64,000 bases of DNA, from positions 335,522-399,521 of the forward strand of contig JAHHHC010000002.1 in the NCBI GenBank assembly GCA_019359515.1. Reading direction: 5' to 3'. The stretch is from Desmonostoc vinosum HA7617-LM4. GTDB taxonomy: Bacteria > Cyanobacteriota > Cyanobacteriia > Cyanobacteriales > Nostocaceae. How positions within the stretch are numbered: position 1 is the stretch's first letter; every line of letters begins with the position of its first letter. The translations under genes were made by a program, and so were the position numbers. Below, one piece after another: positions 17,171 through 24,869 of this stretch. The notes under the pieces are model-generated. The model was given only the letters and a program-made list of their open reading frames with translations, did not search any database and had not been told where the DNA came from.

Positions 17171-19666
17171 TTAAGTCAAAATTGCTCCACCCATCAACCG
17201 CTCATACTTATATTTCAACTCTTCTTTCATCAAATGCCAACGCTCTAGAGTTGCATCCATCTCTATTACCTTTTCTGCTGCTTGTCGTGCTAAAAGCAAT
17301 ACTTCCTCATCTTCTACTAAACTAGCCAATGTAAAATCTGGCACACCAGACTGTCGAGTTCCCAACACTTCCCCAGGGCCGCGAAAACGCATATCCATTT
17401 CCGAGATGAAAAAGCCGTCTTGGGACTGTTCCAATACCTTGAGCCTTTGTTGAGCATCAGGACTTCTCGAACTACTCATTAACAAACAGTAGGACTGGGC
17501 TGCACCACGACCGACACGTCCTCGTAATTGGTGTAGTTGCGATAAACCAAATCGTTCTGCATTTTCAATGAGCATAACCGTGGCATTTGGCACATCAACG
17601 CCTACTTCAACAACAGTGGTTGACACTAAAATTTGCGTTTGATTATCGCGAAATTTGGTAATTGCCTCATCTTTATCAGCGGAACTCATGCGACCATGCA
17701 ACAGTCCTACTTGAAAATCAGGAAAGACGCTTTCTTGTAGCTTTTGATGCTCCTCGACTGCCGATCGCACATCCAATTTTTCTGACTCTTCTACCAGTGG
17801 TAAAACTACATAAACTTGTCTGCCTTGGGCAACTTCCCGGCGAATGAGATCGTAAGCATGGGTGCGTTGCTGACCTGATAGGACTGTAGTTTGAATCTTT
17901 TGGCGTCCTGGTGGTAACTCATCAATTTGGCTCACATCTAAATCCCCATGTATCGTCAGTGCCAGCGTTCGGGGAATAGGAGTGGCTGTCATCGTTAACA
18001 CATGGGGTTGCTCGCCTTTTTGCTGCAAACGCGCTCGCTGTTGTACTCCAAAGCGGTGCTGTTCATCAATTACCACCAACCCCAAGCGCTGAAAGTTCAC
18101 AGGGTCTTGAATTAAGGCATGAGTTCCCACCAACAAAGGTAATTCACCAGTTTCTAGCTGGGCGTGAATTTGTCGCCGTTTAACAGTTTTGGTAGAACCT
18201 GTAAGTAATTCTACAGGTAGATACAATAAGTTAAACCAGCTAACTAATTTCCGGTAATGCTGTTCTGCCAGCACTTCTGTAGGAGCCATCAGTGCTGCTT
18301 GGTAGCCAGATTGAATTGCCGCGAGGATCGCAATTACAGCAACAACAGTTTTCCCAGAACCCACATCACCTTGAACTAAACGATTCATTGGTGCAGGTTT
18401 TTGTAAGTCGCTGAGAATATCATTGAGTACCCTTTGCTGTGCGCCAGTGAGTTGAAAAGGTAGGATCTCATGAAATTTGGCAATTAACTCACCTTGGGGA
18501 GCGAGAATAGCGCTGGTTTGGATCGCCTTTGCTTGTTGCTGACGTTGTAGTAAACCAAGTTGGAGGTAGAAAAATTCATCAAATACTAGGCGACGACGCG
18601 CCGCTGACAAGATAGTACTGTCGCTGGGGAAATGGATATTTGCGATCGCATCTTTCAATTCCATCAAACCATACTTTTGCCGCAAACCATTTGGTAGTGG
18701 GTCTTTCAGCTGAGTTGCTGCTGGCAAAGCAGCAATTACCGCCTGTCGCACCATATTCGCTACCACTCCCTCGGTGAGGGCATAAATTGGTACCACTCGC
18801 CCAATATTTAACGACTCAATAGTATCTCCTGGATGCGCCAAAACTTCCAATTCTGGATTATCCAGAGTCAAGCCATATTTACTTTCCTTCACCAACCCAC
18901 ATGCCGCGACAATACTACCCACTGGGTAACGGCGTTTTAAACCTTCCTGCCAAGCACGACTAGTAAAGCGCGTACCAGCAGAGAACCGATTAACTTTAAT
19001 TTGACCTGTGTTATCTTTCAGTAACAACTCTAAAATTGATAATTTCTTATTTTTTGGACTAGTGAAGCAATTGCAACGCTTGACCGTAGCCACAATTGTC
19101 ACCGTATCACCCGCCTGCAACTCGCGGACATTGACCTGACGAGCATAGTCAATATGGTCACGTGGATAGTAGAAAAGTAAATCACGCACTGTGTATAAAC
19201 CCAGAGATGCCAACTTCTCAGCTTTACGAATGCCTATTTCTGGTAAATCGCTGAGTTTCTGGTCAATCTTCGGGGCCAACCTCCGACTCACCTCAGCGAT
19301 AATTGGAGTTTTGGGATTCTGGATTTTGGATTGATAAATTCCCCCCTGCTGGTCACTGAGCGGAGCCGAAGTGCTTCTTTCCTGCTCTTGTTCCTCTTGT
19401 TGTAGTTGATAAAGATACCTGCGAGTCTCTGCTACCAAGTGTTGTCTTTGTTCCAACCCCAAACTTGGATAGCTATTAAATTGAGCGGCTAATTCATGCC
19501 ACCGGCGACGCTCACGTCCAGACAAACCCATGGGAAACTTGCCAAAAGTTAGGCTCAGAAATTCACTAAAGCGATATTGTTTGCCCAGCAAGTCAGTAAA
19601 ACCATGTTCGGCTTCTACTGCCAAAGCTTTCTGCAAGCGTATCCAATCTGGTTTGTCATTAGTCAT
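17171..19666 (-). CDS. recG: ATP-dependent DNA helicase RecG
   Basis: The 831-residue branch-migration helicase acts on stalled forks and Holliday junctions. It has an N-terminal wedge/OB region (PRDHIDYARQVNVRELQAGDTVTIVATV), Walker A GDVGSGKT near residue 434, DEQH near 530, TATPIPRTLALT, and the motif V/VI part GVDVPNATVMLIENAERFGLSQLHQLRGRVGRG. A cyanobacteria-style N-terminal extension of ~150 residues precedes the wedge. Within it, RSTSAPLSDQQGG then IYQSKIQNPKTPIIAEVS looks like translated intergenic repeat inserted in frame. The first codons (ATGACTAATGAC) are two units of the TTAGTCA heptamer array that lies upstream, so the repeat supplies the start codon; the next in-frame start could be used instead. 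Confidence 0.96.
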   Translation of the reverse strand: MTNDKPDWIRLQKALAVEAEHGFTDLLGKQYRFSEFLSLTFGKFPMGLSGRERRRWHELAAQFNSYPSLGLEQRQHLVAETRRYLYQLQQEEQEQERSTSAPLSDQQGGIYQSKIQNPKTPIIAEVSRRLAPKIDQKLSDLPEIGIRKAEKLASLGLYTVRDLLFYYPRDHIDYARQVNVRELQAGDTVTIVATVKRCNCFTSPKNKKLSILELLLKDNTGQIKVNRFSAGTRFTSRAWQEGLKRRYPVGSIVAACGLVKESKYGLTLDNPELEVLAHPGDTIESLNIGRVVPIYALTEGVVANMVRQAVIAALPAATQLKDPLPNGLRQKYGLMELKDAIANIHFPSDSTILSAARRRLVFDEFFYLQLGLLQRQQQAKAIQTSAILAPQGELIAKFHEILPFQLTGAQQRVLNDILSDLQKPAPMNRLVQGDVGSGKTVVAVIAILAAIQSGYQAALMAPTEVLAEQHYRKLVSWFNLLYLPVELLTGSTKTVKRRQIHAQLETGELPLLVGTHALIQDPVNFQRLGLVVIDEQHRFGVQQRARLQQKGEQPHVLTMTATPIPRTLALTIHGDLDVSQIDELPPGRQKIQTTVLSGQQRTHAYDLIRREVAQGRQVYVVLPLVEESEKLDVRSAVEEHQKLQESVFPDFQVGLLHGRMSSADKDEAITKFRDNQTQILVSTTVVEVGVDVPNATVMLIENAERFGLSQLHQLRGRVGRGAAQSYCLLMSSSRSPDAQQRLKVLEQSQDGFFISEMDMRFRGPGEVLGTRQSGVPDFTLASLVEDEEVLLLARQAAEKVIEMDATLERWHLMKEELKYKYERLMGGAILT

Positions 19667-19740
19667 TGGCTATTAGTCATTAGTCATTAGTCATTGGTCA
19701 TTGGTCATTGGTCATTTGACTTTGGACAAAGGACAAATGA
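19664..19740. repeat. Heptamer array TTAGTCA/TTGGTCA overlapping the recG start
   Basis: Eight or more 7-bp units (TTAGTCA, TTGGTCA, one TTGGCTA) fill almost the whole spacer between recG and the upstream gene, and the last units form the recG start codon region. This is a different heptamer from the GGGGACT arrays. Confidence 0.85.
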
Positions 19741-20556
19741 TTAATCTTCAAACCAACTAGCACGCCATGCGGCTTCAGCTTCAGCAACTGAATGCTCTCG
19801 CTGCTTTTGTTGATACTCCCGTCCTAACTTGTTTAACTGAACTAAGATATTGCGGATTTGCTTGCGCTCAGATGAGAGTGCTGCATCAGCAAATTCAATT
19901 TCTCCTAGCCGCAGGTTAATAGCCATTATCTGCGTAAGACCAGAGTCTTCTGGCTGCTGTTCATTTTCCAGTTCAATTACTAGGTTTAATAAGTTGGGTG
20001 GCCCTGGCATGACTTCAGCAGATGCTTCCGATGCATCTGCTACTGCTGCTAAGATTGGCTCCGGTAATTTTTTGGGTAACATACCAGCTTTTTGTAATAA
20101 AAGATTAGCATTATGCGAGAGATTTTTCAGTATCTCCTGCGTAGCTTCTTCTAAATTTTGCTGCCATTTAGCCAGTTCTATAGGGTCAGAAAAATCAAGG
20201 CTAACAGTAGATAGAGAAGATATTACTCCCTCATCCCCCTCATCCCCCTCATCTCCCTCATCTCCCTCATCCCCCTCACTCCCAACACAACTGAGTAATT
20301 TCTCAGCAGCCTGTTGACCCAACTTCCGGATGGCTTGTTGCAATTGTTGCCGCTGATTTAACGATAAACTCAGAAATTCTTCCGGATATCCTTGGGTACA
20401 AAGATGGTAGCTTGCCAGAATTAGCTGTCTACGTACAGCTTGCCCTAAAGTGCTGAGATAGCTGGCATAGGCGCTTTCTAGTTCTGCGGCGATCGCACAA
20501 ATCGCTTCTCGCAACACTGCAATATCCCGCTCAATTCGCTCTATCGCTCTTGCCAT
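19741..20556 (-). CDS. Hypothetical coiled-coil protein with an EGD repeat tract
   Basis: The 271-residue, mostly helical soluble protein has a coiled-coil-like start (MARAIERIERDIAVLREAIC) and a conserved-looking C-terminus (LRLGEIEFADAALSSERKQI, ending AEAAWRASWFED). I do not recognise a named family, but its place just upstream of recG, the regular composition and the ordinary codon use support a real gene. In the middle lies a tract of EGD units encoded by a nine-base DNA repeat (GATGAGGGG/GATGAGGGA), discussed separately; the protein probably tolerates it as a flexible acidic loop. An operon with recG is plausible (74 bp gap). Confidence 0.7.
   Translation of the reverse strand: MARAIERIERDIAVLREAICAIAAELESAYASYLSTLGQAVRRQLILASYHLCTQGYPEEFLSLSLNQRQQLQQAIRKLGQQAAEKLLSCVGSEGDEGDEGDEGDEGDEGVISSLSTVSLDFSDPIELAKWQQNLEEATQEILKNLSHNANLLLQKAGMLPKKLPEPILAAVADASEASAEVMPGPPNLLNLVIELENEQQPEDSGLTQIMAINLRLGEIEFADAALSSERKQIRNILVQLNKLGREYQQKQREHSVAEAEAAWRASWFED
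20227..20280. repeat. Nine-base repeat tract inside a gene
   Basis: Six tandem copies of CTCATCCCC/CTCATCTCC (plus-strand reading) encode the EGD repeats of the 19741-20556 gene. The same nonamer occurs inside the kinase gene near 41641-41680. Confidence 0.85.
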
Positions 20557-20680
20557 ATCTTTTCGCTCTTGCCCATCTGTACTTGATCATGGTACAAATG
20601 TACGAATTTTTTGAGAAATAATCATCCAGAGGTTCTAATATTTTAGGCAAATAATCATTACCTCTAGTTCAATCAGTACC

Positions 20681-20714
20681 AAAAAATACAGGCCAGTTAA
20701 AATAAACCGACCTG
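20681..20714 (-). terminator. Intrinsic terminator of tsf
   Basis: On the minus strand CAGGTCGGTT and AACTGGCCTG pair along all ten positions (two G:U). They enclose TATTTT and are followed by TATTTTTT, 47 bp after the tsf stop. Confidence 0.75.
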
Positions 20715-20760
20715 TTGTAGAAACAGTCATTTGTCCTTTGTGATTTGACCAATGACTAAA

Positions 20761-21705
20761 TCACTTACCACCCATTTGTGCAGCAACTTCCTCAGCAAAG
20801 TTGCTTTCTTGCTTTTCAATGCCTTCGCCCAACACAAAGCGGACAAACTGAACGACTTCGATTTCTTCGCCTACTTGAGCCTTCACTTGCTTCACCAAGT
20901 CTTCCACGGAAATACTCTGATCGCGAATGTAAGGCTGATCTAGCAAAGTCAATTCTTTCAAGCGTTTTTCAATCCGTCCCTGAACAATTTTTTCTTTAAT
21001 GTTCTGGGGTTTGTTCGCCAAATCATCGCGCCCCATTTCCACATCCTTTTCTTTTTGGGCGACTTCAGCAGGGATTTGGTCTACACTGACATATTCAACG
21101 TTTGGGCAGGCTGCAACTTGCATAGCAGCATTCCGCGCCAAGGCTTGGAATTCTTCTTTACCAGCAGCAGTTTCAGTCTGAGATTTCAACTCAACTAGCA
21201 CACCCACTCTACCACCAGTGTGGATGTAGCTGTCTACTATACCTTGAGAACTTTCTAGGATCGCAAACTTGGTGAAGCGACGTACCTGGATGTTTTCACC
21301 CAACTGAGCTATTGTTTGCTTGATGAATTCTTCCACAGTCACGTTTTCATCTTCGATATAGGGTTGAGCCAACAAAGACTCAACGCTATCAGCAGTTGTG
21401 GCTTGCTTGGCTAGATTCTTAACCAAAGCTTTAAAGCCTTCATTACGGGCAACAAAATCGGTTTGGCAGTTAACTTCTATCAATACACCTACCTTGCCAC
21501 CGGGTTGAATGTAGGTATCTACTAAACCTTCTGCCGCAATGCGATCGCTTTTTTTACCTGCCGAAGCGATACCCTTTTTTCGTAGCCAGTCTATGGCTTC
21601 GTCTATGTCGCCATCAGTTTCTTTTAGCGCCTTTTTGCAGTCCATCATGCCAGCACCAGTTTTTTGGCGTAGCTCTTGGACGAGTTTTGCAGATATTTCC
21701 GCCAT
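20761..21705 (-). CDS. tsf: Elongation factor Ts
   Basis: The 314-residue protein exchanges guanine nucleotide on EF-Tu during translation. The N-terminal UBA-like domain carries [20 protein letters not shown] and the TDF contact motif ([14 protein letters not shown]). The core shows the usual internal duplication: [20 protein letters not shown] is mirrored by [19 protein letters not shown], and each half has a QPYI[ER]D..(V)TVE/SVE segment. It lies downstream of rpsB on the same strand with a 258-bp gap and ends at the terminator at 20681-20714. Confidence 0.97.
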   Translation of the reverse strand: MAEISAKLVQELRQKTGAGMMDCKKALKETDGDIDEAIDWLRKKGIASAGKKSDRIAAEGLVDTYIQPGGKVGVLIEVNCQTDFVARNEGFKALVKNLAKQATTADSVESLLAQPYIEDENVTVEEFIKQTIAQLGENIQVRRFTKFAILESSQGIVDSYIHTGGRVGVLVELKSQTETAAGKEEFQALARNAAMQVAACPNVEYVSVDQIPAEVAQKEKDVEMGRDDLANKPQNIKEKIVQGRIEKRLKELTLLDQPYIRDQSISVEDLVKQVKAQVGEEIEVVQFVRFVLGEGIEKQESNFAEEVAAQMGGK

Positions 21706-21963
21706 GTTGCCTTAATTCCTAACTTGACCTTGAGTTGTAATCGCTCACAAATATATTAGTTAATCAGTGCTGTTAACGGTAGCGGAGCGTTGAGCCACGT
21801 TTTAAGTGTTGAGTGCTGAGTTTTGATTTTAAGAAAGTTCTTTAGTCAAAGCTCGCTACTTCTAACCACAAATCAGACTCAGAATTGCCCAAGTGTGAGT
21901 ATTTCTATCTTAATCAGTGGTGAGTCACGAGTAAAAGTTTCACTCACAACTCACAACTTTTCA

Positions 21964-22761
21964 TTATTCTTCTTCGTCTTCGTCGTCGGGAATCAACGAG
22001 TCGGTGTACTCGCTTTCATCGTAATCGTATTCTTCCTCTGCACCTTCGTAATCTTCGTAATCGTCTTCTGCATCTAGTTGACCATGACGACCTTCGTAGA
22101 TTGCATCTGCCAATTTTCCGACTATCAGCTTAATTGATCTAATAGCGTCATCATTTGCTGGGATAGGAATATCCACTACATCTGGGTCACAGTTTGTATC
22201 CAACATAGAAACAATTGGAATTCCCAGCTTTTGGCATTCTTGAACCGCGTTATATTCTCGGCGTTGGTCTACAATCACCACAATATCGGGAACTTTCCGC
22301 ATTGTTTTAATGCCGCCCAGATATTTTTGCAGCTTAGCCATTTCTCGACGCAGCATCGAGGCTTCTTTTTTTGGTAATAAATCCAGTGCGCCGCTTTCTT
22401 CACGACGTTCCAAATCTTTGAGGCGGTCTACTCTGGTTTTGATAGTTGCCCAGTTGGTCAACATGCCACCCAACCAGCGCTGATTAATATAATGTGAACC
22501 GCAGCGGCTAGCTTCTTGGGCGATGATTCCTGCTGCTTGTCGCTTTGTACCAACGAACAGAAACTTCTTGCCCTGTTCAGCGTGCGATCGCATGTAATTA
22601 TACGCATCTTCCATCAACTGGGCTGTTTGCACCAAGTCAATGATGTGTACTCCATTACGGGAAGTATAAATGTATGGAGACATTTTCGGATTCCAACGTC
22701 GGGTCTGATGCCCAAAGTGAACTCCCGACTCCATCATTTGAGCCAATGAAACAACTGGCAT
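21964..22761 (-). CDS. rpsB: 30S ribosomal protein S2
   Basis: The 265-residue protein has the S2 core: [20 protein letters not shown] start, [48 protein letters not shown] and [16 protein letters not shown]. The C-terminal ~35 residues are an acidic tail rich in D, E and Y ([20 protein letters not shown]), common in cyanobacterial S2. AGGAG stands 9 nt before the ATG. The upstream leader can form a hairpin plus pseudoknot that touches this ribosome site. tsf follows, the usual S2-EF-Ts order. Confidence 0.97.
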   Translation of the reverse strand: MPVVSLAQMMESGVHFGHQTRRWNPKMSPYIYTSRNGVHIIDLVQTAQLMEDAYNYMRSHAEQGKKFLFVGTKRQAAGIIAQEASRCGSHYINQRWLGGMLTNWATIKTRVDRLKDLERREESGALDLLPKKEASMLRREMAKLQKYLGGIKTMRKVPDIVVIVDQRREYNAVQECQKLGIPIVSMLDTNCDPDVVDIPIPANDDAIRSIKLIVGKLADAIYEGRHGQLDAEDDYEDYEGAEEEYDYDESEYTDSLIPDDEDEEE

Positions 22762-22770
22762 ATTTTTGAA

Positions 22771-22837
22771 CTCCTATTCGGGTTAAACCTCCATTCAGAC
22801 GTATTTCCTAACCAGGAAACACCCGAATTTCTGAATG
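22771..22837 (-). promoter_or_regulatory. Structured rpsB mRNA leader (hairpin plus pseudoknot at the ribosome site)
   Basis: On the transcript, CATTCAGA (22837-22830) pairs with TCTGAATG (22799-22792), 8 bp perfect. Inside is a hairpin AGGAAA/TTTCCT with a 4-nt loop (22804-22819). The unpaired ATTCGGGT (22828-22821) is exactly complementary to ACCCGAAT (22783-22776), which abuts the Shine-Dalgarno AGGAG (22775-22771). Such a fold fits autoregulation by S2, as known for rpsB leaders in other bacteria; that step is inference. Confidence 0.65.
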
Positions 22838-22881
22838 TGCGAGATTAGTTAACCATACTAGGGTAACACATTTGGGAATGG

Positions 22882-23014
22882 CTGGGGATTGGGGACTGGG
22901 GATTGGGGACTGGGGATTGGGGATTGGGGATTGGGGATTGGGGATTGGGGATTGGGGATTGGGGATTGGGGATTGGGGATTGGGGATTGGGGATTGGGGA
23001 TTGGGGATTGGGAA
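22882..23014 (+). repeat. Heptanucleotide tandem array B (GGGGATT), about 19 units
   Basis: Nearly uniform GGGGATT units with a few GGGGACT at the left end. It lies just upstream of the rpsB leader and is G-rich on the plus strand. It is the same family as arrays A and C. Confidence 0.9.
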
Positions 23015-23163
23015 TGAGTGTTTGTTATTTCTCCACTGCCCCCTGCCTTCCCGGTCAGTGAGCCAGTTATTTCTCCTCTGCTCCCTGCCCCCTGCTCCTC
23101 TGCCCCCTTACCTACCGAGTGGTGAGCGAAGTCTAACCACATCCCACTCCCTACTCCTTTCAA

Positions 23164-23291
23164 GGGTAGGTTTTTCATATTCAGTCTGAAAAAGCCTATT
23201 TTTCCGTTCCGAAATCTTTCTCCGCGTCCCCGCGTCTCCCCGTCCCCGCGTCCCCGCGTCAACCAAAACGCGAAATCTAAAAAACCCACCC
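23164..23291. repeat. MITE-like 128-bp repeat, copy 1
   Basis: The ends GGGTAGGTTTT and AAAACCCACCC are inverted repeats with one mismatch. The inside carries CATATTCAGTCTGAAAAAGCC, then GAAATCTTTC, CCCCGCGT units and AAAACGCGAAATCT. A related copy lies at 29868-29986 in the same orientation. Both lie right at the 3' end of a minus-strand gene and just past a GGGGATT array. Confidence 0.75.
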
Positions 23292-23303
23292 ATAAGAGAC
23301 TCC

Positions 23304-24275
23304 CTACTCCCCACTCCCCACTCCCTCCCCATAAGCCTCATAGACACCCTTGACGTTATACCAGTTGAGAAAAATTCTGGCAATTTCTAAAGCCAATTGA
23401 GGTTTACCCAGATTAATTAGCCATTGCAAAAAAGGAGCCATTGTTCGCTCATTTAAGATGCCATTAAGCGAGAGGATGCCCCAAAGCAAGCGGTGTAACC
23501 AAGTCATTTGAATCATCATTCGCACTTCCCATGTAGGGTGCTTTTGATAAAACAAAACTCCCATGCGCCCACGTTGAATCTCTTTGTCAATTAGACGGGG
23601 GATTTGTTCTAAATTAAATGGTGGATGCCAGTGATAGCCAACAGCAGCGGGACATTTGATTAGTTTTAAACCTAGTTGTTTCAACCTCACACCTAGTTCT
23701 AAATCTTCCCAGCCATAAAGTTGAAAACTACTGTCAAAAAGCCCAGCTTTTTGTAGCCAATATTTGGGAATAGCGACATTTCCTGTAGCAAAAAATGCTG
23801 CGGAAAAATCTGTGATTTTATAGGGTTCGGCGGTAGGGTTGTCGAAGTTACAAGTATTAATTACAGCACCATAAGTGAAAAAGCGATCGCTTGCCAATTT
23901 TGCTTTTCCCTGCACTAGTGCATCGGCATGAGCTTGCAAGAAATTTTTCAGCACCACCAAATCGCTATCAATAAAGATAATTACATCTCCCTGCGCCTGT
24001 TCTACCCCCAAATTTCGAGCCATTGCCGGCCCAGCATGGTCTTGCTGAAACCATCGCACATGGGAAAACTCGTCTTTATGTGCTTCTAACCACTCCAATG
24101 TGCCATCGGTAGAACCATCATCCACTAAAACAATTTCATAGCCATCTACAGACGTTGCTTGTAGCGTCTCTACATGACTCAATTCCTGCATCTCTAAGGC
24201 CCGCAGGCACTTTTCTAAAATTGGTTGGCGATTGTAAGTCGGGATCACAACACTAAAAAACACAGTCTCACCCAC
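23304..24275 (-). CDS. Family 2 glycosyltransferase
   Basis: The 323-residue inverting glycosyltransferase of the GT-A fold shows FSVVIPTYNRQPILEKCLRA at the start, the nucleotide-binding VLVDDGSTDGT, AGPAMARNLGV, the metal-binding FIDSDLVV and a C-terminal acceptor-side motif LYGWEDLELGVRLKQLG with the following HWHPP. No membrane anchor is evident. The start is a GTG at 24275 (GGAGATGG lies upstream); no in-frame ATG fits better. The last residues (EGVGSGE) look derived from adjacent repeat DNA. It probably adds sugar to a lipid or polysaccharide; the substrate is unknown. Confidence 0.88.
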   Translation of the reverse strand: MGETVFFSVVIPTYNRQPILEKCLRALEMQELSHVETLQATSVDGYEIVLVDDGSTDGTLEWLEAHKDEFSHVRWFQQDHAGPAMARNLGVEQAQGDVIIFIDSDLVVLKNFLQAHADALVQGKAKLASDRFFTYGAVINTCNFDNPTAEPYKITDFSAAFFATGNVAIPKYWLQKAGLFDSSFQLYGWEDLELGVRLKQLGLKLIKCPAAVGYHWHPPFNLEQIPRLIDKEIQRGRMGVLFYQKHPTWEVRMMIQMTWLHRLLWGILSLNGILNERTMAPFLQWLINLGKPQLALEIARIFLNWYNVKGVYEAYGEGVGSGE

Positions 24276-24869
24276 GCAGTACTATCCATCTCCAGGATAG
24301 GACAACGGAGGTGCTAACACAGTTCCTAACTGCAACTAGAGGGATAGGGGTTTAGAGGATAATGCCAAAGTTCCCTACACCCCTATTTTTTGACCTCACT
24401 CTGCTGATCAAAAAAGCAACCTTAGTAAATACAATTTGCCTAGTATGTTGCTGAGATCGCATAGAACTTCTATTTGATTTCTCAAAAAATTCAGTCCCAA
24501 TAGAAAAGGCTGTTCCCTACTCCCCACTCCCTACTCCTTACCTACACAAGTAATCTCAAAAATCAAAGCGGATTAATAATAGCTTTATTTTCCTGAACAT
24601 CACTTTTATAAAAAAATAATTTTTAATAAATTTCGGTTAATCGACATATAACCTAATTTTAATTTTTATTCTTTAAATTCTTAGATGTACTTGGTATTTT
24701 CATGCAAAAAAAAGCACATATTAGCTTGAGCCACATATTTTTTATAAGGTTATTTGCCGTGTGAAATATGTGGAATTTCAGTTAATAGCATATGGCTTTT
24801 TCTGTCAATAAGTAGAGTTGCTCTTCTATAAAATTTTGGCTGTCACAACACAACAACAGAGGAAGTTAA
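24276..24869. other. Divergent intergenic region with a hairpin
   Basis: These 594 bp lie between the leftward glycosyltransferase and the rightward phosphatase gene. A 10-bp perfect inverted repeat (CCACATATTT at 24731-24740 and AAATATGTGG at 24764-24773) lies 97 bp before the phosphatase start and is the best candidate for a regulatory site. AT-rich runs at 24640-24690 resemble loose Pho-box repeats, but I could not fit the 8-bp spacing well. Confidence 0.5.

Noticed and set aside
22858..23289. Open frames through the GGGGATT arrays (repeating GDWGLGI or NPQSPIP), also at 12639-13002 and 29647-29835
   Set aside because: A 7-bp repeat has a 21-bp period in any frame and is open by chance. 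The frames have no start signals and no protein-like sequence outside the repeats.
24640..24700. Pho boxes upstream of the PhoX-like gene
   Set aside because: CTTTAAA and TTTTAAT stretches occur, but the tandem 8-bp units with regular spacing could not be fitted in this AT-rich DNA.
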